In this document: positions 9,909 to 18,918 of the stretch, piece after piece | Layout of the letters: each line of letters begins with the position of its first letter | Numbering within the stretch: position 1 is the first letter of the stretch | Assembly: GCA_002356515.1 (NCBI GenBank) | Contig: AP017605.1 | Coordinates: 1,178,001 to 1,242,000 of the forward strand | Reading direction: 5' to 3' | From: Mesorhizobium loti | Lineage (GTDB): Bacteria > Pseudomonadota > Alphaproteobacteria > Rhizobiales > Rhizobiaceae | DNA length: 64,000 nucleotides | Notes under the pieces: generated by a model | Seen by the model: only the letters and a program-made list of their open reading frames with translations | What the model was told of the DNA's origin: nothing | The model's database searches: none | Program-made: the position numbers and the translations under genes

Positions 9909-9969
9909 GATGCAGATGCATCAAGCTTGACGATAAATGCATATGCATCTATATAGATGCAATTGCATC
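9909..9969. promoter_or_regulatory. Three copies of a 14-bp palindrome, candidate MarR operators
   Basis: Copies of GATGCA-NN-TGCATC occur at 9909-9922, 9936-9949 (first base A) and 9956-9969, with start-to-start distances of 27 and 20 bp. They fill the 96-bp gap between the divergent MarR and Rieske genes. Confidence 0.85.
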
Positions 9970-9986
9970 AACCGAAAGGCAAATCC

Positions 9987-10292
9987 ATGAAACACGAAAT
10001 CTGCAAGGTTGCCGATATCCCGCAGGCGGGCAGCCTGATCGCCCCGTTCTTCGGCCGGGAGGTCCATGTCTGGCGCAGCGGCGAACGCATCCGCGCCGCA
10101 GCCAACGTCTGCCTGCATTTCGGTGGGCCACTCGACTGCAAGGACGGCAGACTTGTCTGCCAGTGGCACGGCGCCGCGTTCGACATGGCATCGGGCGATC
10201 GTGTCGACGGTCCCGCGCCCAAGAATTCCCGCCTGATGTTCCTGTCGACGCGCGTCGAGAATGACGCGTTGAACTATGTCTGGGGAGAGTGA
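9987..10292 (+). CDS. Rieske [2Fe-2S] ferredoxin-like protein
   Basis: This 101-residue Rieske-fold electron carrier has the cluster ligands in C42-L-H44 and C58-QW-H61. There is no signal peptide or membrane anchor, so it is a soluble cytoplasmic ferredoxin of the dioxygenase or nitrite-reductase small-subunit kind. It is the first gene of a two-gene unit with a glutathione S-transferase (1 bp between the stop and the next ATG) behind the MarR palindromes. No oxygenase catalytic subunit is nearby, so the electron acceptor is unknown. The ATG at 9987 is preferred over the earlier one at 9957, which lies inside the operators. Confidence 0.88.
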   Translation: MKHEICKVADIPQAGSLIAPFFGREVHVWRSGERIRAAANVCLHFGGPLDCKDGRLVCQWHGAAFDMASGDRVDGPAPKNSRLMFLSTRVENDALNYVWGE

Positions 10293-10293
10293 G

Positions 10294-11019
10294 ATGACCG
10301 ACAAACTCATCCTCGTCAGCCACCCTCTCTGCCCCTATGTCCAGCGCGCCGCGATCTCGCTGACCGAGAAAGGCGTGCTGTTCGAGCGTGTCGACATCGA
10401 CCTCGCCGACAAGCCTGTGTGGTTCAAGGCGATCTCGCCGCTCGGCAAGGTGCCGTTGCTGCGCGTCCAGCGAAATGGCGATGAAACGACAATCTTCGAA
10501 TCCGCGGTCATCCTCGAATTCCTCGAGGAGACGCAGGCGAGCCCCCTCCATCCTGCCGACCCCTATGCCCGCGCACGGCACCGCGCCTGGATCGAATACG
10601 GCTCCGCCATCCTCAACGCCATCGGCCGGCTCTATTCAGCGCCGACCGAGGCCGGCTTCCTTGCCGAGTCCGGCGCGCTGGCGGCTATGTTTGATCGCCT
10701 CGAGGCCGAACTGGCTGACGGCCGTGGTGGCCCATGGTTCGCCGGCGACAGCTTCTCGCTCGTCGATGCGGTCTATGGGCCTGTCTTCAGATATCTCGAC
10801 GCTTTCGACCGGATCGGCGACTTCGGCACCCTGGACGGCAAGCCGCGCGTCCAGGCCTGGCGGCAGGCGTTGAATGATCGTCCGTCGATCAGAGGTGCCG
10901 TGGCGCGCGATTATCCGCGACGCCTGCATGCTTTCCTGCAAGCGAAGGGATCATTTCTCTCGAGCCTCATCCACCGAGGCGATCTGGCCACTGCGCTTCG
11001 ACAAGCCCTGCCCGCCTGA
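10294..11019 (+). CDS. Glutathione S-transferase family protein
   Basis: This 241-residue cytosolic GST has an N-terminal thioredoxin-like domain (HPLCPYVQRAAI, about 9-20, with a cysteine at the N-terminal active-site position as in omega and beta classes, and FESAVILEFLEE for glutathione binding) and an alpha-helical C-terminal domain. Its ATG follows the Rieske stop by 1 bp and has a GGGGAG ribosome-binding site, so the two are co-expressed. The pair probably serves detoxification of an electrophile sensed by the MarR protein. Its last 53 bp overlap the convergent monooxygenase gene. Confidence 0.9.
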   Translation: MTDKLILVSHPLCPYVQRAAISLTEKGVLFERVDIDLADKPVWFKAISPLGKVPLLRVQRNGDETTIFESAVILEFLEETQASPLHPADPYARARHRAWIEYGSAILNAIGRLYSAPTEAGFLAESGALAAMFDRLEAELADGRGGPWFAGDSFSLVDAVYGPVFRYLDAFDRIGDFGTLDGKPRVQAWRQALNDRPSIRGAVARDYPRRLHAFLQAKGSFLSSLIHRGDLATALRQALPA

Positions 11020-12205
11020 ACGGATCAATCACCGTACCAGCGACCATCGACGCGAGAAACTGCGGCGCCGGCGGGATTTTTGCGATGGTCGCCACCAGCC
11101 TGTCGCGGATGAAGGGCAGCGCCGCGGAATCCGACTGGTAGAACGGCGTGAACGCCAGCGACAGCGCCTGGAAGACACGCACATGCCAGCGCCGCGCCCT
11201 GGCATAGCTTTCAAGCGCTGCCTCGATGCTCTGCGTGCGCGCCAGCCCATGGCTGAGCGCCGCCGCGTCGAGCAGCGCCATGTTGGCTCCTTGTCCAAGC
11301 TGCGGACTGGTCGAATGCGCGGCATCGCCGATGACGGCCAATCTCCGGCCAACCGGAAGCTTCATCGTGTGGTGGCCATAACGGGCCAGCGACAGCTGGT
11401 CGAAACTGTCGATCTGGCTGGTGAACGCCTCGCTTTGCGGCCACAGCCGCACCACCCTCTCCTTCCAAGCGTCGATGCCGATAGCACGCACCGCGTCGGC
11501 ATCATCGGGCTTCAGGCTCCAGAAGAAGGCCGCCATCTTCTCGGCACCGGGCTCCGGCCGGCCGATCGGCAGCACGCCGATCATCACGCTGGCCTTGTCA
11601 TAGCGCTGCAACAGCGCGTGCTCGTCAAAGCCTTCGCCGCGCCAGCCGAGCGACGCCCAGAAGGCGCCATAGGTCAGAGCGCGCGGCGCGCCCGCAGCGC
11701 CAGCGCATTGCCGCAGCTTCGAGCGCGAGCCGCTGGCATCGACGACCAGATCGAACGGCCCTGCCCTTCGTCCATTGCCAAGGATCAGCGTCGCCCGTTC
11801 GCCGGCCTCCATGGTCTCGATCTCGACGCCGGTCTCGATGGCGATGGCCTCGCGCCGGGCGGCGCGAAACAGCACGCCGAACAGAGCCGCCCGGTGCACC
11901 GCCAGGCCGAAACGGTGGCCGCGCTGGGCATCGTAGCGGACGTCGAGCACAGTGCGCCCGGTCGAGGCATCGGCGCCATGCAGCCGGTCGATGCGGGCAC
12001 CGAGCGCCAGTATGTCATCGAGCAGGCCGAGATCGGCCAGAACCGTCAAGCCGGTCGGCTGCAGGATCAGCCCGGAGCCGACCGGCTTCGGCTCCTCGAA
12101 GCGCTCGAAGATGGTGACCCTGTGCCCGGCACGCTTGAGATAGAGCGCCATGGCCAGGCCCGCCGGACCGGCGCCTGCAATTGCGATATCGTAGGAAATG
12201 CCGAT
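10967..12205 (-). CDS. FAD-dependent aromatic hydroxylase-like monooxygenase without a standard start codon
   Basis: This class A flavoprotein monooxygenase has the FAD-binding loop GAGPAGLA, the acidic end of the second strand in VTIFERFEEP, a DG-type motif reduced to DASGSRS, and GDAAHSTSPQLGQGAN for the flavin ribityl. The first ATG is at 12151, but that would delete the FAD loop. The frame stays open upstream through ISYDIAIAGAGPAGL to a stop at 12236, yet contains no ATG, GTG or TTG; only ATT or ATC codons (12199, 12205) could start it. The gene is therefore either started at a rare codon or damaged at its 5' end. The divergent neighbour pattern is lost too. Its 3' end overlaps the GST gene. 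Confidence 0.75.
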   Translation of the reverse strand: MGISYDIAIAGAGPAGLAMALYLKRAGHRVTIFERFEEPKPVGSGLILQPTGLTVLADLGLLDDILALGARIDRLHGADASTGRTVLDVRYDAQRGHRFGLAVHRAALFGVLFRAARREAIAIETGVEIETMEAGERATLILGNGRRAGPFDLVVDASGSRSKLRQCAGAAGAPRALTYGAFWASLGWRGEGFDEHALLQRYDKASVMIGVLPIGRPEPGAEKMAAFFWSLKPDDADAVRAIGIDAWKERVVRLWPQSEAFTSQIDSFDQLSLARYGHHTMKLPVGRRLAVIGDAAHSTSPQLGQGANMALLDAAALSHGLARTQSIEAALESYARARRWHVRVFQALSLAFTPFYQSDSAALPFIRDRLVATIAKIPPAPQFLASMVAGTVIDPFRRAGLVEAQWPDRLGG

Positions 12206-12284
12206 GCCCCCAAGCCAACTGGCCGGGACAATCCTTCAGCCGCCTGATGAAATCAAGTCGCCGCGTCGAACCCTGCCGGGCCGC

Positions 12285-12695
12285 TCAAGCCTGTGTTGCG
12301 TCGAAGCCGGCACGTGCCTCGCGCACCGCATCGTGGTTGAGTTCGGCCCATTGCAGCAGATGCTGCAGGGCGCCGAACATCGAGCGCCCGAGATCGGTGA
12401 GGCTGTATTCGACGCTCGGCGGTTTGGTCGGGAACACTTCGCGATGCACATAGCCGTCGCGCTGCAGATCGTAGAGCGTCTGGGTCAGCATGCGTTGCGA
12501 GATGTCGGGAACCAGCCGCCGCAACTCGCCGAAGCGATAGGGCTGCTCGGCCAGCGCCGCCATCAACAGCGAGCTCCATTTGCCATTGAGCCCCTGGATG
12601 ACCTCACGGACGGGGCAATCGGCAAGGTTTCCGCCGCCGGTCATGGCTTTGTAGACGTCGAGTTTGGATCTCAGATTGACGATCCGGCTGTCCAT
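12285..12695 (-). CDS. HxlR-family transcriptional regulator (YtfH/QorR-like)
   Basis: This 136-residue winged-helix regulator of the HxlR type has the typical core CPVREVIQGLNGKWSSLLMAAL, a cysteine before the first helix that is often redox-sensing, and the wing region FPTKPPSVEYSLTDLG. It is divergent from a QorB-like reductase gene, the same pairing as ytfH with qorB (ytfG) in E. coli. A 7-bp inverted repeat in the gap is a likely operator. Control by quinone or aldehyde stress is inferred from the family. Confidence 0.9.
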   Translation of the reverse strand: MDSRIVNLRSKLDVYKAMTGGGNLADCPVREVIQGLNGKWSSLLMAALAEQPYRFGELRRLVPDISQRMLTQTLYDLQRDGYVHREVFPTKPPSVEYSLTDLGRSMFGALQHLLQWAELNHDAVREARAGFDATQA

Positions 12696-12771
12696 GGCTG
12701 GTTCCCTGCGTGTGCCTACCTCCCCAAAAACTGCCTTCTTTACGGCACCGGGTCAATTCCTATTTTAGTGC

Positions 12772-12790
12772 TGGTCTCTTTTTGAGACCA
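12772..12790. promoter_or_regulatory. Inverted repeat between HxlR and QorB-like genes
   Basis: TGGTCTC and GAGACCA flank a TTTTT spacer, inside the divergent gap. The position suits an HxlR operator for the reductase gene. Confidence 0.6.
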
Positions 12791-12831
12791 CTACCCGAAC
12801 CGCCATGCTGGCGCAAAATAAGGACCTCCCC

Positions 12832-13725
12832 GTGACCGAAACCCTCCTTGTCACCGGCGCTTCCGGCCAGCTTGGCCGCGCCGTCATCCGCCATCTGCTG
12901 GACGCTCAGAAAGTCGCGCCGGCAAGCATCATCGCCACCACGCGCGACCCCGAAAACCTCGCCGACCTGGCGGCACTTGGCGTCACCGTCAGGGCGGCCG
13001 ACTTCAACGATCCGGCTTCGCTGGAGAAGGCGTTTGCCGGCGCCGACCGCGTGCTGATCATCTCGACCGGCGATCTCGATCTCAAAACCGGCAGGCGTCT
13101 GAAGCAGCATGAGGCGGCGGTGGCGGCTGCGAAGAAAGCAGGCGTTTCGCATCTGCTCTACACCTCGATGCCCAATCCGGAGCCGGTTTCGCCGGTGCTG
13201 TTTGCCAACGATCACTACGGCACCGAGCAGGCGATCAAGGCGAGCGGCATTGCCTACACCATCTTCCGCAATGGCTGGTACCAGGAGAACCTGTTCATGG
13301 CCTTGCCGCACGCCATCGCTTCGGGGCAGTGGTACAGCTCCGCCGGCGACGGTCGCATCGCCCATGGTGCACGCGATGATATGGCAGCGGCAATCGCCGC
13401 CGGCCTGGCTTCAGACGCGACCGAAAGCAAGACTTACACGCTGACCGGCCCGCAGGCTTATACCACGGCCGAGATTGCCGCCCTGGTCGGCGAGGTCACC
13501 GGCAAGCCGCTCACCATTGTGCCGGTTTCGGATGAAGCCCTGACCGAAGGGGTAAAGGCGGCTGGCGTTCCCGAGGACTTCGCCCGCATCATCGTGTCCT
13601 TCGACGCCAACACGCGCGCTGGCCGCATCGCCCTGGTAACCGACGCCATCGAGACGCTTTCCGGCAGGAAGCCGCAGACGCTGAAGCAGTTTCTGGAAGC
13701 CAACAAGGCCGCGCTGGCTGGTTGA
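12832..13725 (+). CDS. NAD(P)H:quinone oxidoreductase-like NmrA/SDR protein (QorB-like)
   Basis: This atypical SDR of the NmrA type, 297 residues, resembles QorB (YtfG), which reduces quinones with NADPH. The nucleotide-binding loop is TGASGQLG (8-15), followed by an arginine (TTRDPENL) that would favour NADPH. It lacks the usual YxxxK catalytic pair, as expected for NmrA-like proteins. The GTG at 12832 is chosen because AAGGA lies 7-8 bp upstream; an ATG 27 bp earlier is the alternative. It is divergent from the HxlR regulator and ends at a strong terminator shared with the convergent SDR gene. Confidence 0.88.
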   Translation: MTETLLVTGASGQLGRAVIRHLLDAQKVAPASIIATTRDPENLADLAALGVTVRAADFNDPASLEKAFAGADRVLIISTGDLDLKTGRRLKQHEAAVAAAKKAGVSHLLYTSMPNPEPVSPVLFANDHYGTEQAIKASGIAYTIFRNGWYQENLFMALPHAIASGQWYSSAGDGRIAHGARDDMAAAIAAGLASDATESKTYTLTGPQAYTTAEIAALVGEVTGKPLTIVPVSDEALTEGVKAAGVPEDFARIIVSFDANTRAGRIALVTDAIETLSGRKPQTLKQFLEANKAALAG

Positions 13726-13729
13726 ACGG

Positions 13730-13761
13730 AGCGCGGCGGGAGGTTCTCCTCTCGCCGCGCT
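13730..13761. terminator. Bidirectional hairpin terminator
   Basis: A 14-bp stem with one mismatched position (13730-13743 with 13748-13761) closes on a TTCT loop. It separates two convergent genes and overlaps the stop codon of the second; a strong T run is absent on the plus strand. Confidence 0.75.
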
Positions 13762-14788
13762 ATTTCTTCAGCAGGCCGAGCCGAACCAGGCTCTCGCCTG
13801 TGGCGGCCAGCGCGTCTTCGCGCGAGCGCGGCGCCCAGCCGAGCACACGCACCGCCTTGGCGCTGGTGGCATTCTTGACCTTGCCCAGTTCCGTCACCAG
13901 TTGCGCGGCTTCCGGGTTGAACAATCCGACTATGCGCACCAGCCAATCGGGAAGCTCACGCGTCTTGACGCGCGCCGCCGCATCGCCGAGCCGCGTTTTC
14001 AAGGTCTGTGCGATCTCCCGCACGGTCATGAAATCACCTGATACCGCCAGGAAGCGCTCGCCCTTGGCCGCCGGATCGGTCATGGCACGCACATGCAGGT
14101 CGGCCACGTCGCGTGCGTCGACGACGCCGAAGGACAGGCGCGGCAGCCCCGGCATGGCGCCGTTCATCATACGCTGGACAAATTCGGTGGAGGTCGAATG
14201 GTCGGCCCCCAGCACAGGCCCGAAAATGCCGACCGGATTGACGACCGCAAGTTCCAACCTGCCGCCCTCGGCGGCGATGAAATCCCAGGCCGCGCGCTCG
14301 GCAAGCGTCTTCGACTTCACATAGGCGCTGACCTTGGCCGTCGGATCGGTCCAGCTCTCCTCGGTGAACGGCCCGGGCGGCATCTTGCCATAGCCGATGG
14401 CCGCGAAGGACGAGGTCAGCACGACGCGTTTGACACCGGCGTCCCGCGCCGCCCGCAGCACCCGCAGCGCGCCTTCACGAGCCGGAACGATCAGATCGTC
14501 CTCATGTTTTGGAACGCCGGGCGGAAATGGCGAGGCGACATGGAGCACGTAGTCACAGCCGGAGACTGCTTGCGGCCAGCCGGCGTCGTTCATGAGATCA
14601 GCGATGGCAAAGGAAAGCCGGTCGCCCGGCTCGACGCCGCCCGCCTTGAGCATGGCGAGCACATCGGCTTCACGCTTAGCGGAGCGCACTGTCGTGCGCA
14701 CGCGGTAGCCCGCCTTCAAGAGTTCAAGGACGCAGTGGGCGCCGAGAAAGCCCGATCCGCCGGTGACAAGCACCAATTCGCCGCTCAC
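13760..14788 (-). CDS. NAD-dependent epimerase/dihydroflavonol-reductase-like extended SDR
   Basis: This 342-residue extended short-chain reductase has the Rossmann loop TGGSGFLG (9-16), an arginine-rich second strand end (TTVRSAKRE) that favours NADP, a catalytic YVKSK, and the family-typical NPVGIFGP after the active site. It is closest in pattern to the dihydroflavonol 4-reductase / aldehyde reductase group, which reduces small carbonyls in bacteria. It is a single-gene unit between the QorB-like gene and the kup pair. The substrate is unknown. Confidence 0.88.
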   Translation of the reverse strand: MSGELVLVTGGSGFLGAHCVLELLKAGYRVRTTVRSAKREADVLAMLKAGGVEPGDRLSFAIADLMNDAGWPQAVSGCDYVLHVASPFPPGVPKHEDDLIVPAREGALRVLRAARDAGVKRVVLTSSFAAIGYGKMPPGPFTEESWTDPTAKVSAYVKSKTLAERAAWDFIAAEGGRLELAVVNPVGIFGPVLGADHSTSTEFVQRMMNGAMPGLPRLSFGVVDARDVADLHVRAMTDPAAKGERFLAVSGDFMTVREIAQTLKTRLGDAAARVKTRELPDWLVRIVGLFNPEAAQLVTELGKVKNATSAKAVRVLGWAPRSREDALAATGESLVRLGLLKK

Positions 14789-14823
14789 GCCCGCCTCCCG
14801 TTAGGTCGAGGCGATCAAGCCGA

Positions 14824-16743
14824 TCAGATCGCCACCTGCGTGCCGATTTCTACCACACGTCCGGTCGGGATCTGGAAATATTCGGTCGCATCGGCAGCCG
14901 TGCGCGCCAGGCCGATGAACAGCCGGTCCTGCCACACCGGCATGCCGGAATTGGGCGATGCCTTGAGCGAGCGCCGCGACAGGAAGAACGACGTCGTCAT
15001 GATGTCGAACTTCCAGCCCTGCTTGCGGCAGATCGCCAGTGCGCGCGGGATGTTGGGCTGTTCCATGTAGCCGAAGGTCAGCGTCACCCGCATGAACAGC
15101 TCGTTGACTGTCTCCATCTTGACCCGCTCGCTGTCGGGCACGACCGGTTGCGGCGCCGTCACCACCGAAAGGATGACGTTCTGTTCATGCAGCACCTTGT
15201 AGTGCTTGAGGCTGTGCATCAGGGCGGTCGGCGCGCTGAGCGGGTCGCTGGTCAGGAACACCGCGGTGCCCGACACCAGTTGCGGCTTCTTCTTCAACAG
15301 ATTGGCGGCCAGGAAATCGAGCGGGATCTCGTTGCGGCGCGTCTTGTCGAACAGATAGCGGCTGCCGCGTACCCAGGTCCACATGCCCAGCACGATGGTG
15401 AAAGCCACCAGCAGCGACGCCCAGCCACCTTCGAACACCTTGACGATGTTGGAGGCGAAAAAGCCGATATCAATGAAGGCGAATAGTGCGGTGAGCGGGA
15501 TCGCCACCGACAGCCTCCATTTCCAGATGCGGGTCATGACGACATAGAGCAGCACCGTCGTCACCAGCATGTTGCCGGTCACCGAGATGCCGTAGGCCGA
15601 AGCCAGCTTGCTGGATTCGCCGAAACCGACCACCAGCAACATCACCGCCAGCGCCAGCAGCAAATTGACGCGCGGCATGTAGATCTGGCCGGACTGTTTC
15701 TCGGACGTATGCAGGATTTCAAGGCGCGGCAGCATGTTGAGCTGCACCGCCTGCCTGGTCAGCGAGAAAGCGCCCGATATCACCGCCTGGCTGGCGATGA
15801 CTGTTGCCGCCGTTGCCAGCACCACCATCGGGATCAGCGCCCAGCCCTCGTTCATCTCGAAGAACGGGTGGCCGACGACGCCATTCTTTGCCAGCACGAA
15901 GGCGCCCTGCCCGGCATAGTTCAAAAGCAGGCAGGGAAAGACGATCGCCAGCCAGGCGAGCACGATCGGCTTGCGGCCGAAATGGCCTAGATCGGCATAG
16001 AGCGCCTCGGCGCCAGTGACGGCGAGGAAGACGGCGCCGACCGTGACGAAAGCCACATCGGGCGAATGAATCAGGAAGGCGACGATATAATGCGGGCTGA
16101 TCGCCAGCAGGATTTCCGGATCGCTGATGATATGTTTCAGGCCGGAGAGGCCAATGGCCAGGAACCATACTGCGGTCACCGGCCCGAATACCAATCCCAC
16201 CCCGCCCGTGCCAAAGCGCTGCACCGCGAACACCATCGCGAGGATGACCAAGGTCAGCGGCACCACATAAGGCTGGAAAGCGGGTGTCACGACATTCATG
16301 CCTTCGACCGCCGAAAGCACCGAAATCGCCGGTGTGATAACGGCATCGCCGAAAAACAGCGAAGCACCGACGATGCCGATGCCCAGGATCACCGCCGAGC
16401 GCTTGGGAAAACTGCCGCGCGCCAGCGCCATCAGTGACAGGACGCCGCCCTCGCCGCGGTTGTCGGCACGCAGCACGAACATGATGTATTTTACCGTAAC
16501 CGTGATCGTGAGCGACCAGATGATGAGCGACAACACCCCGAGGATATCGCCGCGATCCGCCACGGTGCCGTGGGACGACGCCACCAGTGCCTCACGGAAC
16601 GCATAGATCGGGCTGGTGCCGATATCGCCATAGACAACGCCTAGAGCGCCCAGCATCAGCACCTTGGTGCTGTGCTGTTCCATCTCCGGATGGCTCGACT
16701 GTTCGACGGGTTCTGCCTCACTACCAGCATTGGCAAGGGCCAT
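14824..16743 (-). CDS. kup: Low-affinity potassium uptake protein Kup (copy 1)
   Basis: Kup is a proton-coupled K+ importer of the inner membrane with about 12 membrane helices. The 639-residue product begins with a polar tail and then the hallmark [19 protein letters not shown]; other conserved blocks are [12 protein letters not shown] and [11 protein letters not shown]. The C-terminal cytoplasmic domain ends EIGTQVAI. The ATG at 16743 with GGAG 8 bp upstream is preferred to a GTG three codons earlier. A second kup gene lies 164 bp upstream on the same strand; the last 178 residues of the two differ at only 4 positions, although the membrane parts are clearly diverged. Confidence 0.96.
   Translation of the reverse strand: MALANAGSEAEPVEQSSHPEMEQHSTKVLMLGALGVVYGDIGTSPIYAFREALVASSHGTVADRGDILGVLSLIIWSLTITVTVKYIMFVLRADNRGEGGVLSLMALARGSFPKRSAVILGIGIVGASLFFGDAVITPAISVLSAVEGMNVVTPAFQPYVVPLTLVILAMVFAVQRFGTGGVGLVFGPVTAVWFLAIGLSGLKHIISDPEILLAISPHYIVAFLIHSPDVAFVTVGAVFLAVTGAEALYADLGHFGRKPIVLAWLAIVFPCLLLNYAGQGAFVLAKNGVVGHPFFEMNEGWALIPMVVLATAATVIASQAVISGAFSLTRQAVQLNMLPRLEILHTSEKQSGQIYMPRVNLLLALAVMLLVVGFGESSKLASAYGISVTGNMLVTTVLLYVVMTRIWKWRLSVAIPLTALFAFIDIGFFASNIVKVFEGGWASLLVAFTIVLGMWTWVRGSRYLFDKTRRNEIPLDFLAANLLKKKPQLVSGTAVFLTSDPLSAPTALMHSLKHYKVLHEQNVILSVVTAPQPVVPDSERVKMETVNELFMRVTLTFGYMEQPNIPRALAICRKQGWKFDIMTTSFFLSRRSLKASPNSGMPVWQDRLFIGLARTAADATEYFQIPTGRVVEIGTQVAI
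14827..15360 (-). repeat. Near-identical 3' block of kup copy 1
   Basis: These 178 codons correspond to 16911-17444 in copy 2. The encoded residues differ at 4 of 178 positions, far fewer than in the membrane domain just upstream. Confidence 0.85.
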
Positions 16744-16907
16744 GGACGACACTCCGATAAGCGCGCGGTGCTCTACGCTTGCTGCAATGCAATATCAAGT
16801 GCCGTCGCGTGATGGCTCCCATGCTTGCAACGCTGGACTGCTCGAGAAATAGCCGATTACCCGACACTCGCGGGTTGAATCCGCAGCATGGAACCGCTGT
16901 GTGCACC

Positions 16908-18821
16908 TTAGATAGCGACTTGCGTGCCGATTTCCACGACACGCCCGGTCGGGATCTGAAAATATTCGGTCGCATCGGCGGCCGTGCGCGCCAGGCCGAT
17001 GAACAGCCGGTCCTGCCACACCGGCATGCCGGAATTGGGCGAGGCCTTGAGCGAGCGCCGCGACAGGAAGAACGACGTCGTCATGATGTCGAACTTCCAG
17101 CCCTGCTTGCGGCAGATCGCCAGTGCGCGCGGAATGTTGGGCTGTTCCATATAGCCGAAGGTCAGCGTCACCCGCATGAACAGCTCGTTGACCGTCTCCA
17201 TCTTGACCCTGTCGCTGTCCGGCACCACCGGCTGCGGCGCCGTCACCACCGAAAGGATGACGTTCTGCTGATGCAGCACCTGGTAGTGCTTCAGGCTGTG
17301 CATCAGCGCTGTCGGCGCGCTGAGCGGATCGCTGGTCAGGAACACCGCGGTGCCCGACACAAGATGCGGCTTCTTCTTCAAGAGATTTGCGGCGAGGAAA
17401 TCGAGCGGGATCTCGTTGCGGCGGGTTTTGTCGAACAAATAGCGCGTGCCGCATATCCAGGTCCACATGATCAGCCCCATCAGGCAGGCAACCGTGATCG
17501 ATACCCAGCCGCCTTCGAATATCTTCACGATGTTCGCCAGGAAGAAGCCGCTGTCGATGACACCGAACAGCAAGGTCAGCGGCAGGGCGACCGCCAGTCT
17601 CCATTTCCACAGCTTGCGCATGACAACGAACAGCAGGATCGTCGTCATCAGCATTTCGCCGGTCACCGAGATGCCATAGGCGGAAGCCAGCGAACTCGAG
17701 CTGCCGAAACCGACGACCAGCAGCATCACCCCCAGGGCAATCAGCAGATTGACGCGGGGCATGTAGATCTGGCCGAGTTGCATTTCGGACGTATGTTGCA
17801 CCTCGATGCGTGGCAGAAGGTTGAGCTGCACCGCCTGGCGGGTGAGCGAAAAAGCACCTGATATGACTGCCTGGCTGGCGATGACGGTCGCAGCCGTCGC
17901 CAGTCCCACCATCGGCATCAGTGCCCAGTCAGGCAGCATCTGGAAGAATGGATTGGTCGGCCTCCCGCCATTGGCCAGCACAAAGGCCCCCTGCCCGAAA
18001 TAGTTGAGCAGCAAACAGGGGAAAACCACGGAAAACCACGCCAACACGATAGGTTTGCGTCCAAAATGGCCAAGATCGACATAAAGCGCCTCGGCCCCGG
18101 TCACCGCCAGGAACACCGCGCCGACAGTGACAAAGGCGGCCGTGGGTGTGCTGACGAGATAGGCGACCGCGTGATACGGATTGATGGCCAGCAGGATCGA
18201 TGGATCGTCCATCAGGTGATAGAGCCCCGCCACGCCGATGGCCAGGAACCACAGCGCGGTCACCGGCCCGAACACCGCCGCCACCTTTCCCGTGCCGAAA
18301 CGTTGCACTGAAAACAGCACGGCCAGGATGAGCAGCGTGATCGGCACGACATAGGCGTCCAGTGTCGGCGTCACCACCCTGAGGCCTTCGACCGCTGACA
18401 GCACGGAGATGGCCGGCGTTATGATCGAATCGCCGAAAAACAACGCCGCGCCGCAAAGGCCGATCGCCAGGATGAGTCGCGCACCTTTGGGATAGGCGCT
18501 GCGCGCCAGCGACATCAGCGACAGCGTGCCGCCTTCGCCCTTGTTGTCGGCACGAAGCACGAAGGCGACATATTTTATGGTCACGATGATCGTCAGCGCC
18601 CAGACGATCAGCGACAGCACGCCAAGCACGTGAGCGCGCGTATCGATGCCGGGCGAAGCGTGAAGCGCCTCGCGGAAGGCATAGATCGGACTGGTGCCGA
18701 TATCGCCATAGACAACGCCGAGCGCGCCCAGCATCAGAACCTTGGTGCTGTGCTGCTCGGCCCCGGAATGGCTCGATTGCTCGACGGTTTCGGCCTCGCT
18801 ACCGCGACTGGCAAGGTCCAT
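16908..18821 (-). CDS. kup: Low-affinity potassium uptake protein Kup (copy 2)
   Basis: This is a paralogue of the gene at 14824, 637 residues, with the same motifs ([31 protein letters not shown]). The N-terminal 60 residues and the last 178 residues are nearly identical to copy 1, while residues in between, covering most membrane helices, differ widely. The 60-70 bp upstream of the two starts are also clearly related, so the duplicated unit carried its promoter with it. The ATG at 18821 matches the start of copy 1. The two may differ in affinity or regulation; the sequence does not tell which. Confidence 0.96.
   Translation of the reverse strand: MDLASRGSEAETVEQSSHSGAEQHSTKVLMLGALGVVYGDIGTSPIYAFREALHASPGIDTRAHVLGVLSLIVWALTIIVTIKYVAFVLRADNKGEGGTLSLMSLARSAYPKGARLILAIGLCGAALFFGDSIITPAISVLSAVEGLRVVTPTLDAYVVPITLLILAVLFSVQRFGTGKVAAVFGPVTALWFLAIGVAGLYHLMDDPSILLAINPYHAVAYLVSTPTAAFVTVGAVFLAVTGAEALYVDLGHFGRKPIVLAWFSVVFPCLLLNYFGQGAFVLANGGRPTNPFFQMLPDWALMPMVGLATAATVIASQAVISGAFSLTRQAVQLNLLPRIEVQHTSEMQLGQIYMPRVNLLIALGVMLLVVGFGSSSSLASAYGISVTGEMLMTTILLFVVMRKLWKWRLAVALPLTLLFGVIDSGFFLANIVKIFEGGWVSITVACLMGLIMWTWICGTRYLFDKTRRNEIPLDFLAANLLKKKPHLVSGTAVFLTSDPLSAPTALMHSLKHYQVLHQQNVILSVVTAPQPVVPDSDRVKMETVNELFMRVTLTFGYMEQPNIPRALAICRKQGWKFDIMTTSFFLSRRSLKASPNSGMPVWQDRLFIGLARTAADATEYFQIPTGRVVEIGTQVAI
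16911..17444 (-). repeat. Near-identical 3' block of kup copy 2
   Basis: Partner of the block at 14827-15360. The sharp drop in similarity upstream of it suggests gene conversion rather than simple recent duplication. Confidence 0.85.
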
Positions 18822-18918
18822 GGACCACTCCCCGACAAGCGCGCGGTGCTTCACGCATGCTGCGATGCGATGTCAATTGCACGCTATGGCTGCCATACCT
18901 GCAAAGGAAGCTCTACCC

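Noticed and set aside
10997..11012. A 16-base word TTCGACAAGCCCTGCC also present at 30221-30236.
   Set aside because: One copy encodes part of a protein end and the other lies between ilvB and ilvN; there is no further similarity around them, so chance is likely.
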